Shown here: in pieces, positions 40,621 to 52,996 of the stretch | Position numbering within the stretch: the stretch's first letter is position 1 | Layout: every line of letters starts with the position of its first letter | NCBI RefSeq assembly: GCF_001640805.2 | Contig: NC_066852.1 | Location: 4,944,194-5,008,193 of the forward strand | Length of the DNA stretch: 64,000 nucleotides | Reading direction: 5' to 3' | From: Lates calcarifer | Taxonomy: Eukaryota > Chordata > Actinopteri > Centropomidae | The notes under the pieces: generated by a model | The model's input: the letters and a program-made list of their open reading frames with translations, nothing else | What the model was told of the DNA's origin: nothing | Databases searched by the model: none | Translations under genes and position numbers: made by a program

Positions 40621-41112
40621 AAATGTAATTACCACTCAACACCAACCACTTTGGTGAGCGATTGTCATTGCTCTTGGCTCCTTTTTCCTTTTGTCATTGG
40701 TGGAATCCATACAAAAACTGTAATGTAAAAATGACAGGTTCTGGTCTCCCTTGTATTGTGACTGTGAGGTTGAAGGAAACCAGACCCCAGGAAATCACTC
40801 CCTTGGCCAAGAAACACTCTAGAAATAGTCAATGGAAATAGTTTACTTTTTACGAATGGTGACTATGTCCATACATCTCGCTGAGGTGTCACTGTGGAGT
40901 AATGTGAAGTCTCAAAAGCACTTGTGGTTTCTATTGGATTCAGTGTATATCAGTAAAAATGTTTATAGTATAAATTATTGACATTATATTACTAAAAGTT
41001 TTCAAAATTTAATTGTGCCAGCCCTCGCAGTGGCGTGATCTGTTGGAAATCTCTCTTTGGAAGCAAAAAGCTACATTTAAAAAAGCGCACACTCCCTCTG
41101 TTTAAAATCTGC

Positions 41113-41114
41113 AT

Positions 41115-41149
<35 letters not shown>

Positions 41150-41152
41150 TAT
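41113..41152. repeat. (ATTT)n microsatellite
   Basis: About 10 tetranucleotide units. Confidence 0.95.
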
Positions 41153-41879
41153 TGAAATGTGGTACTATATCTGTATGTATGTAGAGGACAATTAATTTGG
41201 GGAAATGTGTAGTGTTGATCAGTATTATTACAAAGAAACACCTTTAATTACTAGTCCACTAGTCAGTATCTCTTGGTGATCAGTCAAGAGTGTCTACAAC
41301 ACACAAATTAACAAAACAATTAACATTAATACATAAAGTGACTGAAAGTTACGGACAACAAAGGCAACAACTTTATTATGTAAAAAGTTTATCATTCTCA
41401 CTAATAATGCTATGTCCCTGGTCTAGGGGAAACCTAGACATAACATGCTGCGAGACTCCCCACTCTTCCCATTACCAAGAAAGGCCAGCTACAGTTCAGA
41501 GTAGGAGTTTATTAAATTCAGAGCTGAGCAATGCCCAAAGCAACAAAAACAAGTTCACTAACTAGTCCTAAACTTTCTTGGCAAAGAAACAAAACAACAA
41601 TTATCTAACCTAGGCTCCTAAACTAGAAACAAGAGAGATGGTGTAAAACAAACAAACAAAAAAAGGCTTCTTAATCTGACCAAACTGCAAGTAATAACAA
41701 TATGCTTTACAGACTTTCCTAGAGGTTGGTCTACAGTTACTCTGCTTAGATAAAACTTGTGACAATAAACAGAAATAGACATCAGTTGTTCATTTATTAG
41801 GTACACCTAGCTAAAACTAATGCAGTTGAATACAAAAGTTTCTATTAAAACTGTCTTAAAGATGTATTGATTTAACTGT

Positions 41880-42860
41880 GTGATGATGCTGTTGAAGTGT
41901 GTTGGTGCTTCAACCTCTGACCACAGTTCCTACACATCACCTCAGAGGAGTAAGGCCCACTCACACTCTATGTCCCCAACCTCCCTTGGGATGCACAATA
42001 AATTATTCCAGAAGTGGCACATGAAGACCTCCCACGACATGTTTGGGTATGTTAGGTCTGCCTGGCAGCTTTCCCCACCATCTGACCCAACTCACTTTCA
42101 CATGGTGATCAGTTGACAGCTCTGCCCCTCTCTTCACCCAGGTGTCCAAGACATACAGCTGCAGATCTGATGATACAACTGCAAAGTTGATCATCAATCT
42201 TTGGCCTAAGGTGTACTTGTACCAGGTACACTTATGAGCCATGTGAGCGCTGAAGTCTCCCAGCAGAACTATGGTGTCCCAAGATGGAACCCTTTCCAGG
42301 ACACTACCTAGAGACTCAAACTCTTCTCACAGTTGCTGAGAGGTGACTGTCTCATTCCCCACGCTCCAAAACAACAGCGCTAAGCCCCTAGCTTAGCGCT
42401 GTTGTTTTGGGGGTCACCCGGTGAGTGTGGGTTATCCCCACACTTCTCACCTTCGGCAACTCAGGAGAGAGTCCAGCCCCCCTCCAGAGGTTTGGTTCAA
42501 GAACCATGCTATTCATAAAAGCCCAGGTATATCTAGTTGGTACCACACCACCTCCCACACCAGCTCAGATTCCTCTTAGGGGACATTGCATGTGCCTAGA
42601 ACCCATCTGTAGTACTAGGATTGAGCATGCCTGGGTCCCTGCCTTTCCTGGCCTGCAAAGCACCTGAACCCCATGCCCATCCCCGTGGGTGGTGGGTCAG
42701 TGGGGCAGTGGCTCCATGTCACTTTTTTGGGCTGAGCCCGACTGGGACACATGGTTGAAAGCCTGGCTGCCAGACACTTATCATCCTCTCCCACGTCAGG
42801 CTCCGAGAGAGGGACCTGATTTCACTTTTCTAGGAGAGGTAACACAGCTCCGTTTGTCAT
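41880..42860 (-). pseudogene. LINE fragment with endonuclease remnant (antisense)
   Basis: On the minus strand the frame covering 42242-42003 reads TLGQRLMIN, then VLDTWVKRGAELSTDHH and VSWVRWWGKLPGRP, matching the C-terminal endonuclease-side region of a fish LINE (family pattern SDLRPYVLDTRVKRGAELSTDHH). Just before it, 42289-42240 reads GDTIVLLGDFSAHM, the endonuclease GDFNAH block. The roughly 50 residues normally between these two are deleted. The 5' part, up to about 42860, matches the element's GC-richer leader (GGGCTGAGCCCGACTGGGAC on the plus strand). A perfect 45-nt hairpin (42366-42410) interrupts it. Non-functional. Confidence 0.72.
42366..42410. repeat. Perfect 19-bp-stem hairpin
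   Basis: CCAAAACAACAGCGCTAAG and its exact reverse complement are separated by the 7-nt loop CCCCTAG. It sits inside the antisense LINE remnant. Confidence 0.95.
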
Positions 42861-42884
42861 GTTTCATCAGGGTTTGCTTTGTCC

Positions 42885-43265
42885 TTATGGTAACAATAAT
42901 AAACATGCAGTTAATGTTGTGGAACTGTCATGGTTTGGGTAGGTTTTAGCATACAAACTATTTGGTTTTGTTTTAGAAAAGCTCTTGATTTGGGTTAAAA
43001 TAGCTCATGGAACGGCCATGGGTTCAAGAAACAATGGCTACTGGGTTCAAACAAGAACTCAACAGTGGTCTCCTGTGTGAAAACCCTGTATTTTGTTAAC
43101 CCATCGATCCACCTCCTAATTCCAAACTGTGTTGCTATTTACACAACATTGTTTCTCATAGTTACTACGGCTGCTACAAGTAGCATAACAACAAAATATA
43201 ACTGTGGGACATAATAAGCTACTACACAAACTATGGGCTCATTTTCTTTACAGGGTGACACTCTC
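42885..43265 (+). repeat. Dispersed repeat R1, copy 6
   Basis: Contains GGTAACAATAATAAACATGC, GTGGAACTGTCATGG, GGTTTTAGCATACAAACTA, AGTGGTCTCCTGTGTGAAAA and GGGACATAATAAGCTACTAC. It directly follows the antisense LINE fragment that ends near 42860. Confidence 0.6.
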
Positions 43266-46200
43266 TAAATAACAGAAACATCTCTCTGTATAATGCAATA
43301 CAAGTCAACAGGCCCAGAACCACAGGCTCCAAAATGATTATACAGCTAAATCACCACCTCAGTGACATGGTTTCAACACAAACTGAACATTCTAGTTATC
43401 ACAAAGGGAGATTTATTGCTGGACTGTTGTATTAGATTACATTACATTTAGCAAGCTACAGCTAATAAACTGCCAACTGAGTGTATTTTTCCATTACATG
43501 ACAGGGTAGCATGACCACACAACTCACACATGCTTTTTTACTACGTACTACGTACAACGTTTGAATCAGTTAATAATCAGTTAATATCAGCCATTTATTC
43601 CATTGTTGCCTGTCCTACAATTTACACATAAAAATGATGGTGATTTTCTTAGTGTCACTTAACAATAACATACTTTATACCCAAAACAATCCAATTTGTA
43701 AAACATAAATCAGGACCTAGCACCAAAACCTTCTGAGGTTTTAAAAGCTGGGTTGTGGAAAACTCCTGGTTTGTTATATTAAGTAGGACAGGCAAATACA
43801 GTGAAAGCATGTATTAATAGTGTTTTTACCTGTTATGGATGAGCTGTTTTCTACTGAAATAATCAAATGGGGAGAATTACCCACTGGTCTATTACTGGGA
43901 ATTCCCCAAAGGAAATTTGGAGGAGCTCGTGAGGCAACCCACTGGCAAGTATTGCAAGTATTTAAGCTTTGCAGATTCGACCACAAAAGATGCCTCCCCG
44001 GTGTGTCTCAGTGTGGTGCATACAAAGCTGCCTTCACTGGCCCTCAGACTGGTGCACTGTCACCGCTTCTTAACAGTCCACCCTGTAATGGCATTTCTCA
44101 TGAAAGTAGTGGTTGACTCTGCTAAGCCTGATGACACACTTTTCCCTGGAGCTAAGCGTCAAAAGATTCTGAGCCCAACAAAGTATTTGAGTCTACCTTT
44201 CACCAGAGTGATTCTTCCCTTTAAGCTGCTGGAACCCAGACCTCATACATCTCTGTCACTGTTGCTGCTGGGGTTGTGTGCTGCCGGTCTTTTCTTCCAT
44301 CAGCAGGATTTCATAGAATTTCCATGTGTTAAGCATGAGCCCAAGGAACATACTGAACATAGAGTTTAGTGTGGATTCAATCTATTTATAATGCATCAAC
44401 ATGAATGAGAGTATATTATTTCTGTAACACAAGCATCACTGTAACTAGCTGAATGTTCTATACTTGATCTTTGTCCTCAAAGTACAAATCTGACTTAATT
44501 CTTGCATTTAACCCCCTACAGTGGCAGGACAATGGGCTGCCAGGCAGCAATGGGCGTCTTTCTCCTCCATTGTACCAGGTGAATGCCAGTAAAACTTCCT
44601 AAAAAAAACGGCTTTATATATGCTATACTTCACATACTGTAGAAAACGTAAGCATAGTCAGTCATGTTTAAACAGCTTTTTCCTGACAAGTATATCAAAA
44701 CACACTCAAAGAAGAATTTACTGAATAATGAGCACATTGTTAATGACACTTAAACACTTAAAAATCAAGCAAATGTCAAACTGGTTTATTTTCTATTACT
44801 AAATTCATTCATGTAATTTGATACTGCATCTATGAAGAAGATTAAGTGTGAGACAAGTGTGAACAAATGTGCCCTCTGACTATTAATCTTATTTCTGCTT
44901 GATGTGATTTAACACCAGTGTCTACTACACAGTGTGTAGGTATAGGTCAGGCAGTAACCTTTATCAGCAGATAGCTTAACTGCCACTGTGTTCATTTTAC
45001 AGATGACTAAAAACTCTTATATATGTAATCTTGTATTAGCACACAGTGCACTGCTGTAAGAGCATGGAAAATGTGCACAGACAGTAAAAGCTTGCATATT
45101 GCATGAGTGATGTCAACTTTCTTGAGAGGTTATGGAATCTAAAATGCACCTACCTTCATTGGCAATGGGGCTGGTTGATTAAATACCTTTTACCCATAAT
45201 TAGCAGCTACACACTGGGGCTAGTGTACCTAAATTAGCAGGGTTCCATAAAACCCCCACTATCTTGGTTCATTTGGGTGCAACAGCACAAAATGCAAAAA
45301 GCCTGGGTGAATAATCAACATAAATCAGAGGGGGTCTGGTGGTCTGGTAACTAATAAATACACTTCAACCAGTCACATCATCATCTGACAGATAGTGGTC
45401 TGATACAGAAAGACTTCATAGTGATTTTGGACACAACAGGTTAATTTACATTGAACAAAAATCTTTCATCAATCTTTCCCAAACCTTTCTCAAAATGCTT
45501 TTGTTGCCTGGACCACAGATGGGACTGTGGATGTTAACCCTAGACTCTTATTTCACAGCCATGCGTTTTGTATGCCTACCATCCACCTAAATCACCCCCT
45601 GGAGACATACTCCACTGCCATTAATAAATGTAGCACTTCATTCATTCAAAAGAAAAGGCTGCCTCTGAACATAATTCTTTTATTTATATATACTGTAGTG
45701 TATGTTTTAGCACTTTAGTAACATAGGACTTGCAAAACCAGCATTTTGATTACCTTTTACTGTACATATGACAACAAATTATTCTGATTCTGCAACTGCA
45801 CAGCTCCCACAAACTAGGACATAATGTTTATAGTATATGGACATACTTTCCAGGAGATAACTAAATAATAACAACTTCCCAAATTCTTAAATTACCACAG
45901 CTGGTCAAAATGAATTTTAAGGTCAGGCACATTCAATGAAAATACTTTGCATTGTAAGTACTGTACAACATTGTGTAGTCATAAGATGCTTGTAATACAT
46001 CACATTTCTCAAATAATTACTTTAGAAACATGATTAGTTTACTATAGTGTTTTGATCAGTACTTTGTGCAGACTTTCTTAAATGCATTTATAACACTAAG
46101 TGATTAATCTAATATCCACTACAAAAGCATGAGTTTAAAACTGATTAGATTTTGTATTTTGTAGAGATGTGGCAGTGGATGTGCTAAACGGGTAAGGAGG

Positions 46201-46935
46201 CCCTTGGAGACTACATATACATGGGGCCTAGATTTTTGTGCTATGCCACTGGCTGCACATGACATGTACTGTCCATGCAGGTAAGGTCACTTAAAACCAC
46301 ATATGAAAACAATCTGGGCTTTCTTGTGAATTGATTTTCCCCACTCCCACTGGTCATATAGGTATACTTACAGTTTGTAAATATAGCTGTAATTGATTTA
46401 GAAAAATGTACAAAGAAAGCTTAATTACTTGTATCAGTATCTTTGTGGGTACTCTCTCTGCCTTGTACTTCATTCATGCATTCATATGCCGCTCAAATTA
46501 AGTGGCATGGTGTTGACATGAATGGAAGATGTGCTGTTGCTGTGTGGCTGGAGTGATGCTGACATGACAGCAGTGGTATAGACTCTGTGTTAAGACCAAT
46601 GTCCACCAGACACATTGATTTTTTGCCATTAGTCAAAACAGAGAGAAGAAAAAAAATCTTTGATAAAAGCTTAGTTTCCTGTTTGAATCTATGGGCAAGA
46701 CTAATTATTATTATATTTAAAAAAAAATTAAAACCTACATTCAAAGTGATTCACTATTCCACAGTGAGTGGAAGTGAGTGGATGGGTGTGTTTGTGTCTG
46801 AACTAATACTGCAATCCTTGATAGACTGACATTTCTTTGAATTTCACACTTCAGAAGTACATCAATTCATGTTCACTCCTAGGCCAATTCAAATTGCAAC
46901 TCACCCAATCCATCATATTAAATTTTATGCAAAAT

Positions 46936-46947
46936 TTCTCCATACAG

Positions 46948-46995
<48 letters not shown>

Positions 46996-47007
46996 CTGTA
47001 TGGAGAA
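46936..47007. repeat. Inverted repeat enclosing a CT/TA microsatellite
   Basis: TTCTCCATACAGCT at 46936-46949 and its exact reverse complement at 46994-47007 enclose a (CT)n(TA)n tract of 44 bp. Confidence 0.9.
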
Positions 47008-47198
47008 GTGTTGACAAATGTATTTGTCAGTAACTATAAATTCCCCTGTAACCAGCCATGAGTGGAAATTGCTAAAACACAGTGAAACAATGTTGTGATG
47101 TGATGTCTTATATTTATTGGACAAGTTAGAATTCTGTACATTAAAAAGTCCTTATATTTGCTTACAACTACATTATTGTGTTTTATATTATGGTTGGA

Positions 47199-47440
47199 GT
47201 TGCTGTGGCTCAGGAGGTAGAGCAGATCCCCCACTGATCGGAAGATCAGTGGAAGTTTGATCCCTTGCTCCTACAGTCCAGGTGCCAAAGTGTCCTTGGG
47301 CAAGTTATTCAACCTCAAAATTGCCCGATTTAGCACTGGTGTGTAAATGTGAATGTGTGTGTGTGTGTGAGTGATGTATATATAGAACAGGAACTGCATG
47401 AATGCATGTGTGAATGGATGAATATAGTGTATATATATTC
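47199..47440 (+). mobile_element. tRNA-derived SINE
   Basis: A tRNA-like head with an internal polymerase III promoter: A-box-like TGGCTCAGGAGG at 47206-47217 and B-box-like AGTTTGATCCC at 47254-47264. It is followed by AAGTGTCCTTGGGCAAGTTA, a (TG) stretch and the tail GAATGGATGAATATAGTG. This order is characteristic of a common fish SINE. It is not a functional tRNA: the cloverleaf has decayed and it continues into a SINE body. Confidence 0.75.
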
Positions 47441-47533
47441 ATTTTCACTACCTCTAGAGTGGACTTTCTCGTGCAGAGTGTCATCTTCACACCTGTGTTT
47501 AATCTGATGAAGGGCAGGAAATAAGGACAAGAA

Positions 47534-47572
47534 ATAATAATATAATATAATATAATATAATATAATATAATA
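47534..47572. repeat. (TAATA)n pentanucleotide microsatellite
   Basis: About 7 pentanucleotide units on the plus strand. Confidence 0.9.
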
Positions 47573-50034
47573 GAAGTAATACACTATCAGGATGGAAAAT
47601 TGTGAGACTGGCACCTCATCAAAAAGGTCTTTGCAAAATGCTTTGCTTTGTGGACATGCAGTAACTCCAATTACAGCTGTCCATTTTGGATTTGTTTTAT
47701 ACACACATGTATGCATGTACCTGGATGAATTAACAAAGTGAACACATGAAAGACAGATGATATTTGAGACTAATTCCATGAATAGAAGTTCCAGTACTCA
47801 GGAAGACCTTCTGAAAATATTCCAGAGTAGAGAATATTACAGGTCTGTGTAATGTCATCATCTGTGGCGATCTCCACTGTTCAGTATTGTTAATAAGAAT
47901 AGTAAACAGAAATGCACATAACTTATGCCACTCTCAAGCAAATGCCAGCTAAATTAAGGAACTGACAATTTATCACAATTTATTAGATATTTACATTGTT
48001 TAGTTTCAGGCTTTTGACATCCCTGGGGAAAATGAATAAATAAACAACAACAACCACAACAAAAATGTTATTTAGTTGACCAGGTCATGAATGTACAGTG
48101 AACATCCAGTACCTTTGATTTTTAAAGTAATAAAAGTCTAATGTACAGAGATGCTGCAAACAACACCTGGGTAATCATGTCTGTGTCCTGGGCCAAATTG
48201 CTTAAGAAGTAATTTTATCTGTCTACACTGATTGATATTGACTGAAGGAGTGAGATCAAGATTGGTTCCAGGGACAGTGTTTTCTCAAAGCAGCTAGTGT
48301 GTAAGTGGGATTGTTCAATATAGAGAGTATAACCATGGTGCTAAAAATAAACGTGATGCATCTGTGGGATATTTAACACATCCATAACTTCATCATCATC
48401 GCTTCTATCAATTATTTAATTGTTGGCTTGTAATTCTGATTCATTACATCTGTCTGCATAATGTCATTACTAATCATTAAAAAATGGAATTAATTACTAC
48501 AAGTCACACTAAAATGGCAGGTTTCATTTACCTGACCTTGGTAGCAACTCTGCTATAAGTTAATTAATGTTTTTCTGGATTATGACTGAGAGACAAAAAT
48601 AGCTATATTGATAACTTGTATGAAAAAATAACATGAGTATATACTGAGTTAATGATCCAGCCTCTCACTGAAACTTAATATTAAAATCAAACCATATTAC
48701 TCACAGTTAAGAAAAAAACTTTCCCTATGTGCTAAAAAGCATTAAATAAAATGCAATATGTTTTTTCTTGGTTGCCAAATATGCTACATGCAATCATTGC
48801 AATTCCTGTGAGCTTCCATGAACTCCCATGGAATCATGTTTTCTGAGGTCAGTGCATATACAAGGGCACCCACCATTTTTGCTCTTATAAGTGCAGCACA
48901 ATATGTGCAAAAAGGTCAGATGCAGTGGAATACTGACCGAAGGAGTCATCATGTTCCTCTCAGCAGCCCCTGATATCTGATATATCTGTGTATCTTTTTT
49001 AAAAAGCTGTGTCAGCAGTGTACATGACAAAAATATGGACAGCGGAGACAAGACCAACTTATCTAAGTAAAGTTGTTTTCTGGGAAGTTGATTTGCAAGA
49101 CACAGTAATTCAGCACTACAAATTGGCAGCAGCACTTTCAATATCAGCATAAAACTAAGCCATATTATGTAATGACTACTTTGTGGGCTTTAACAAAAAT
49201 AGTAGATAGTTTCTTACATTTAAATGCAGCAATATTGCTATTGATGCAAAAACATAAACAAAAACAAAATAAAACAACAAGAACAAAAAAAAAAAAAAAA
49301 AAAACAGATACTGTTTGCATTTGTCATGTGCTGACAAAAAAGATCCCTAAATATCAGAATAAACAATAGATACACAGCACGGTGTCTGCTTTAACAATGA
49401 TTATTTGTGCCTTACAGTACATTGGTTCAGACTTTCATCAGTCTACAGTATTTCATTCATCTTTAGAGTAATTCATCTGTAATTACTAAATTGTCAGGAT
49501 TGGCTTTATGTCAAACAGACATAAGCAGATTGGATATATAATCATGAGTAATTCTTACAATTGGGCACCATCCATTTCAAGTATGTTTAGGCTCAACTGG
49601 TGTAAAACTATGGGAGTTTGAGCAAGAACAAACACTCTTGTCTGCATATAAATATCACAAATGACACACATTCTGGAGCTAACTGGGGCATATAGGTTTT
49701 CTACAGTGGCTTGTATGACTGTAAAAATGCATTTGCATTAATACAGCCTGCAGTTGTCTGGATTTAGACAAATAACCCAGGAGGAGCACGTCCTGAAACA
49801 AATGATCGTTGGGCCGTGCTGTAGGCATGACACCTTCATAGCCTTAGGGTTGAATACTTTGGGACTTTAACATTTTGAAGCATGCATGACTAGTAGCAAC
49901 AACAGCCCAGCCTGTGTAGCCTAAAGCTGTTTTTGAAAGACATGTGTCCTAGAATTAACAATACATTGGATGATGAAGTAAAAAAATAAATAAATAAATA
50001 AAAAAATAAAAAAGGGTAAATTTTCATTTATTCA

Positions 50035-50275
50035 TTTGCTTCACCAGTATTATCTTTTCAGGGTCACAGAGAGCTGAAGCATACCTCAACACTGCACTCA
50101 GAGGGCATGGCAACACCTTTAACATCTCCATCACAACGCTAACACAGATACACAATACTTCATTAGAAACTAAACATCTCCACAGTAGCTGACCTGCATG
50201 TGATTAGGCTGTGAAAAATCTGGCACGGGATTTTTCTGCTCTAAGGCAACACTGCAAACCACTGAGTTGCACTTA
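50035..50275 (-). mobile_element. SINE repeat S1, copy 3 (degraded, antisense)
   Basis: Antisense and eroded: TCAGGGTCACAGAGAGCTGA, GCTAACACAGATACACAATA and, at the head end, AAGGCAACACTGCAAACCAC. The last is the antisense of the tRNA-like SINE start (consensus GCACTGTTGCC). Middle portions diverge strongly from copies 1 and 2. Confidence 0.5.
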
Positions 50276-52140
50276 CATCGCTGCTGGAAGAACATCAAAG
50301 AGGTGGTCGACGAAAAGCTGTCTTTAATAGTATCAACTGGTTTCATACAGGCAAACCAAGGTTGGGATAAATCTTCGACCTTTTCTCATTTTGAAAAGCA
50401 AAAAAAAAAAGCCCAATGGATGATCAGACTGCATGGGGAGAACACTGTGTGTGCTTGATGTGCTGAGAGTTTGAACCAGCATGCAGTGAAGAGAGTGGGA
50501 CAAGTACAGTGCAGCTGATGCAAAGAAAATAAAAAAATAAAAAACGGGGCAGAAATGAAATAACAATGGAAATTTTAACTGTCCTCTGGTTAAAGATGTT
50601 GACTGGTGCTACTGAAATCTCAAGGGATTTTATATATAGCAATAAAAAGACAGCAATAATTGTAACAATAGCAATGTTTACTTCTCCACTAGTGTCATAG
50701 AGAAGGCAGAGAGAGTCAACTTCTACCTAGGAACATATATGTGTTTAGGCTTTTAAAATTTTGCAGAATTTACTATTTACTGTATACTGTGGCAACAACG
50801 ACAACAATAATATGAAACCACCAAATTCAATAAAGTGAGACTCTGTCATTTGCTCAACAGCAGCTACTCTGGAGACTATGCTGTTGCTGTGGTGTTCTAT
50901 GGATAATCAACAAGAGGGAAATAGCAAGGCTCTATGCTCATTAAAGAAACAGAACTGAAGTTACTAAAGCACAATGTAACTACCACTTGATGTTGATTCA
51001 AGGTCCTTGGTTCCTTCTCTGCCACTTCTAGTCCTTGGCATACATATACTATGCATTGCAAAGCACTCTAAGATTTTATTCTTTCTTGTGGTGTGGCTTA
51101 ACTGCAGTCAGTCCACTCCCTGTGTGCAGTCACCATGGAAGCAGATGCCCTATATTCCTGAGGGTATCAGCTGACAAGGTCACTGAGCTGATTGATGTTA
51201 GCCTCCCGAGTCTTTCTCTGTGTACAGGTTCAACACCAATCTCCATTTTGAAGTGCTAGAGAGGAGAACGCCTGTGGGGACGAAAGGAACCACTAACATC
51301 CCCTATGGACCACCTGATCTGTCTCTGCCATTGAGGGGGCAATATGTAGCCTACTGTATTCATTCACTCATCAGTCCAGTGTGTGACATAAAACTGTGGC
51401 CCTTCCTACAAAAGGTTCTTGCAACACAAATGTGCACAAAGTTTGACAAGTGGCAGCAATTGTATGTTATCACTTTATGTTAACAAAATATTCATCATGG
51501 GTGAATACCAGGCGTATGGGTAATTAGGTCAATGCAGCATTGCACCACTGTCAGGCCTAAAACTAGTGCCAGCATGGGAAAAATACTGGGTCATGCTATT
51601 TCATGGCATGTCTGTCCCTCAACTAAATTAAACAGCAGGACTGCCTACATAAATATCACCAAGTCTGCTTCACTACTGTCATAACAACTGTCGTTATGGA
51701 TTATCCTCACATACAGAAGCCATACAAAAATACAGCACAAAAGACAGAATGAAAGAATTATTATACACAGCTTTTCTCACTTCACTCACCCTCCAGTCTC
51801 CACCATGCAATGTAAGAACAAGGGTGTAACAAAAATTTATGGCAAGATCAGTCTTCACTTGCATTGTGAGCTACTCATATCTTTTTAAATGAAAGGATCA
51901 ACATTTTCTGCCTTGGGACACTCGATCTCAAACCCCATCCAAAGAAGATTTTAATCCAAAAAATGAGAGAGCTGAGAAATATATTTTACAGTTGTCTTTC
52001 CCACTTGCATTAGCAACAACTATAAGTTTCCTCCCAAACATTCATTCCATCTTATTCTAATTTTTATTTTAACTTTTTTTTTGGCTTGTTTTTTTTTTTT
52101 TCTTTTTTATGGTGAATTTATATAATAAACATGTTATTCA

Positions 52141-52686
52141 CAGTGGCAAGAAAAAGGAAACCTATAGGAATTATGTGCTTTTAGGTATAAGTTTATCTCA
52201 AAATATGATAAGATCTTCATCACAGTTACAATTATGAACAATTTATTTGAACTGATGATAGGGAAATCACAAATCACTGTATTGTTGTTGTATATTGAAT
52301 ACATCATTCAAACACTCACAGTGTAGGGTGGAAAAATAATGCAAACCCCTCAGCTAATAGCACTGACAAAAGCTAAATTGAGTCAGGAGTTTGAAAACCT
52401 GGAATCCAATCAATGGAACCAGACTGGAGGTGTGGGTTAGAGCCTTTATAAAAAAAAAAACAAAAAACAAAAAACATTTTGCTACTCACAAGAAACATCT
52501 GCTGATGCGAGCAATGCCTCATAAAAACAAGAACTGTTGATTTGTCTACACCTGGAAACTTTGAAAAGATAGATATTCATCTATCTACAGCCAGAAAAAC
52601 TGCTGAGTTGTGTGGCTACTCTCTCTAAATGTGGGAACCCAGCTAAGATGACTCCAGACACAATGCTGAATGTTCTGTGAGGTAAA
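52141..52686 (+). mobile_element. Truncated Tc1/mariner element, IR/DR type
   Basis: The left end begins CAGTGGCAAGAAAAAGG. About 180 bp further in is a second, related motif (CACAGTGTAGGGTGGAAAAA, from 52318) followed by GCAAACCC. This outer-plus-inner repeat pattern is the IR/DR end of some fish Tc1 elements. The sequence then follows the leader of that family (GAGTTTGAAAACCTGGAATC, GGTGTGGGTTAGAGC) and a badly eroded start of the transposase, the last recognisable part being AAGATGACTCCAGACACAAT. The rest of the transposase and the right end are missing. Confidence 0.75.
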
Positions 52687-52996
52687 AGTGAAGCCCTGAG
52701 TAGTAGTAGTAACTAGTAGTAGGAGTAGTAAGTAAAGGCTTAAATAATTCATTGCTGGTTAACATCTCTATTAATTAGTTTAACATACCCAAACCATGGT
52801 GCACGGTGTCCATAGCAGGACGCCACAAAGGAAACCACTGATCTCCAACATCATTATGCACCTGCAGTTTGATGTCAGCATGTAGTGTCAAGCTGCTCTT
52901 TGGCAAAGGGACCTGGGTTTGTGGACCTGAACAGCTATTTGGATACAGAACTATGTGGTTGACTTTAAAGCAGAAAAAGTGCCTTTGTATTGAAAC

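Noticed and set aside
45470..45800. Possible retroelement tail (ACTGTACATATGACAACAAA)
   Set aside because: Only a short tail-like motif matches a recalled fish repeat; too little to define an element.
47199..47275. A tRNA gene
   Set aside because: A and B boxes are present but the sequence continues into a SINE body and tail, and the cloverleaf arms do not pair well.
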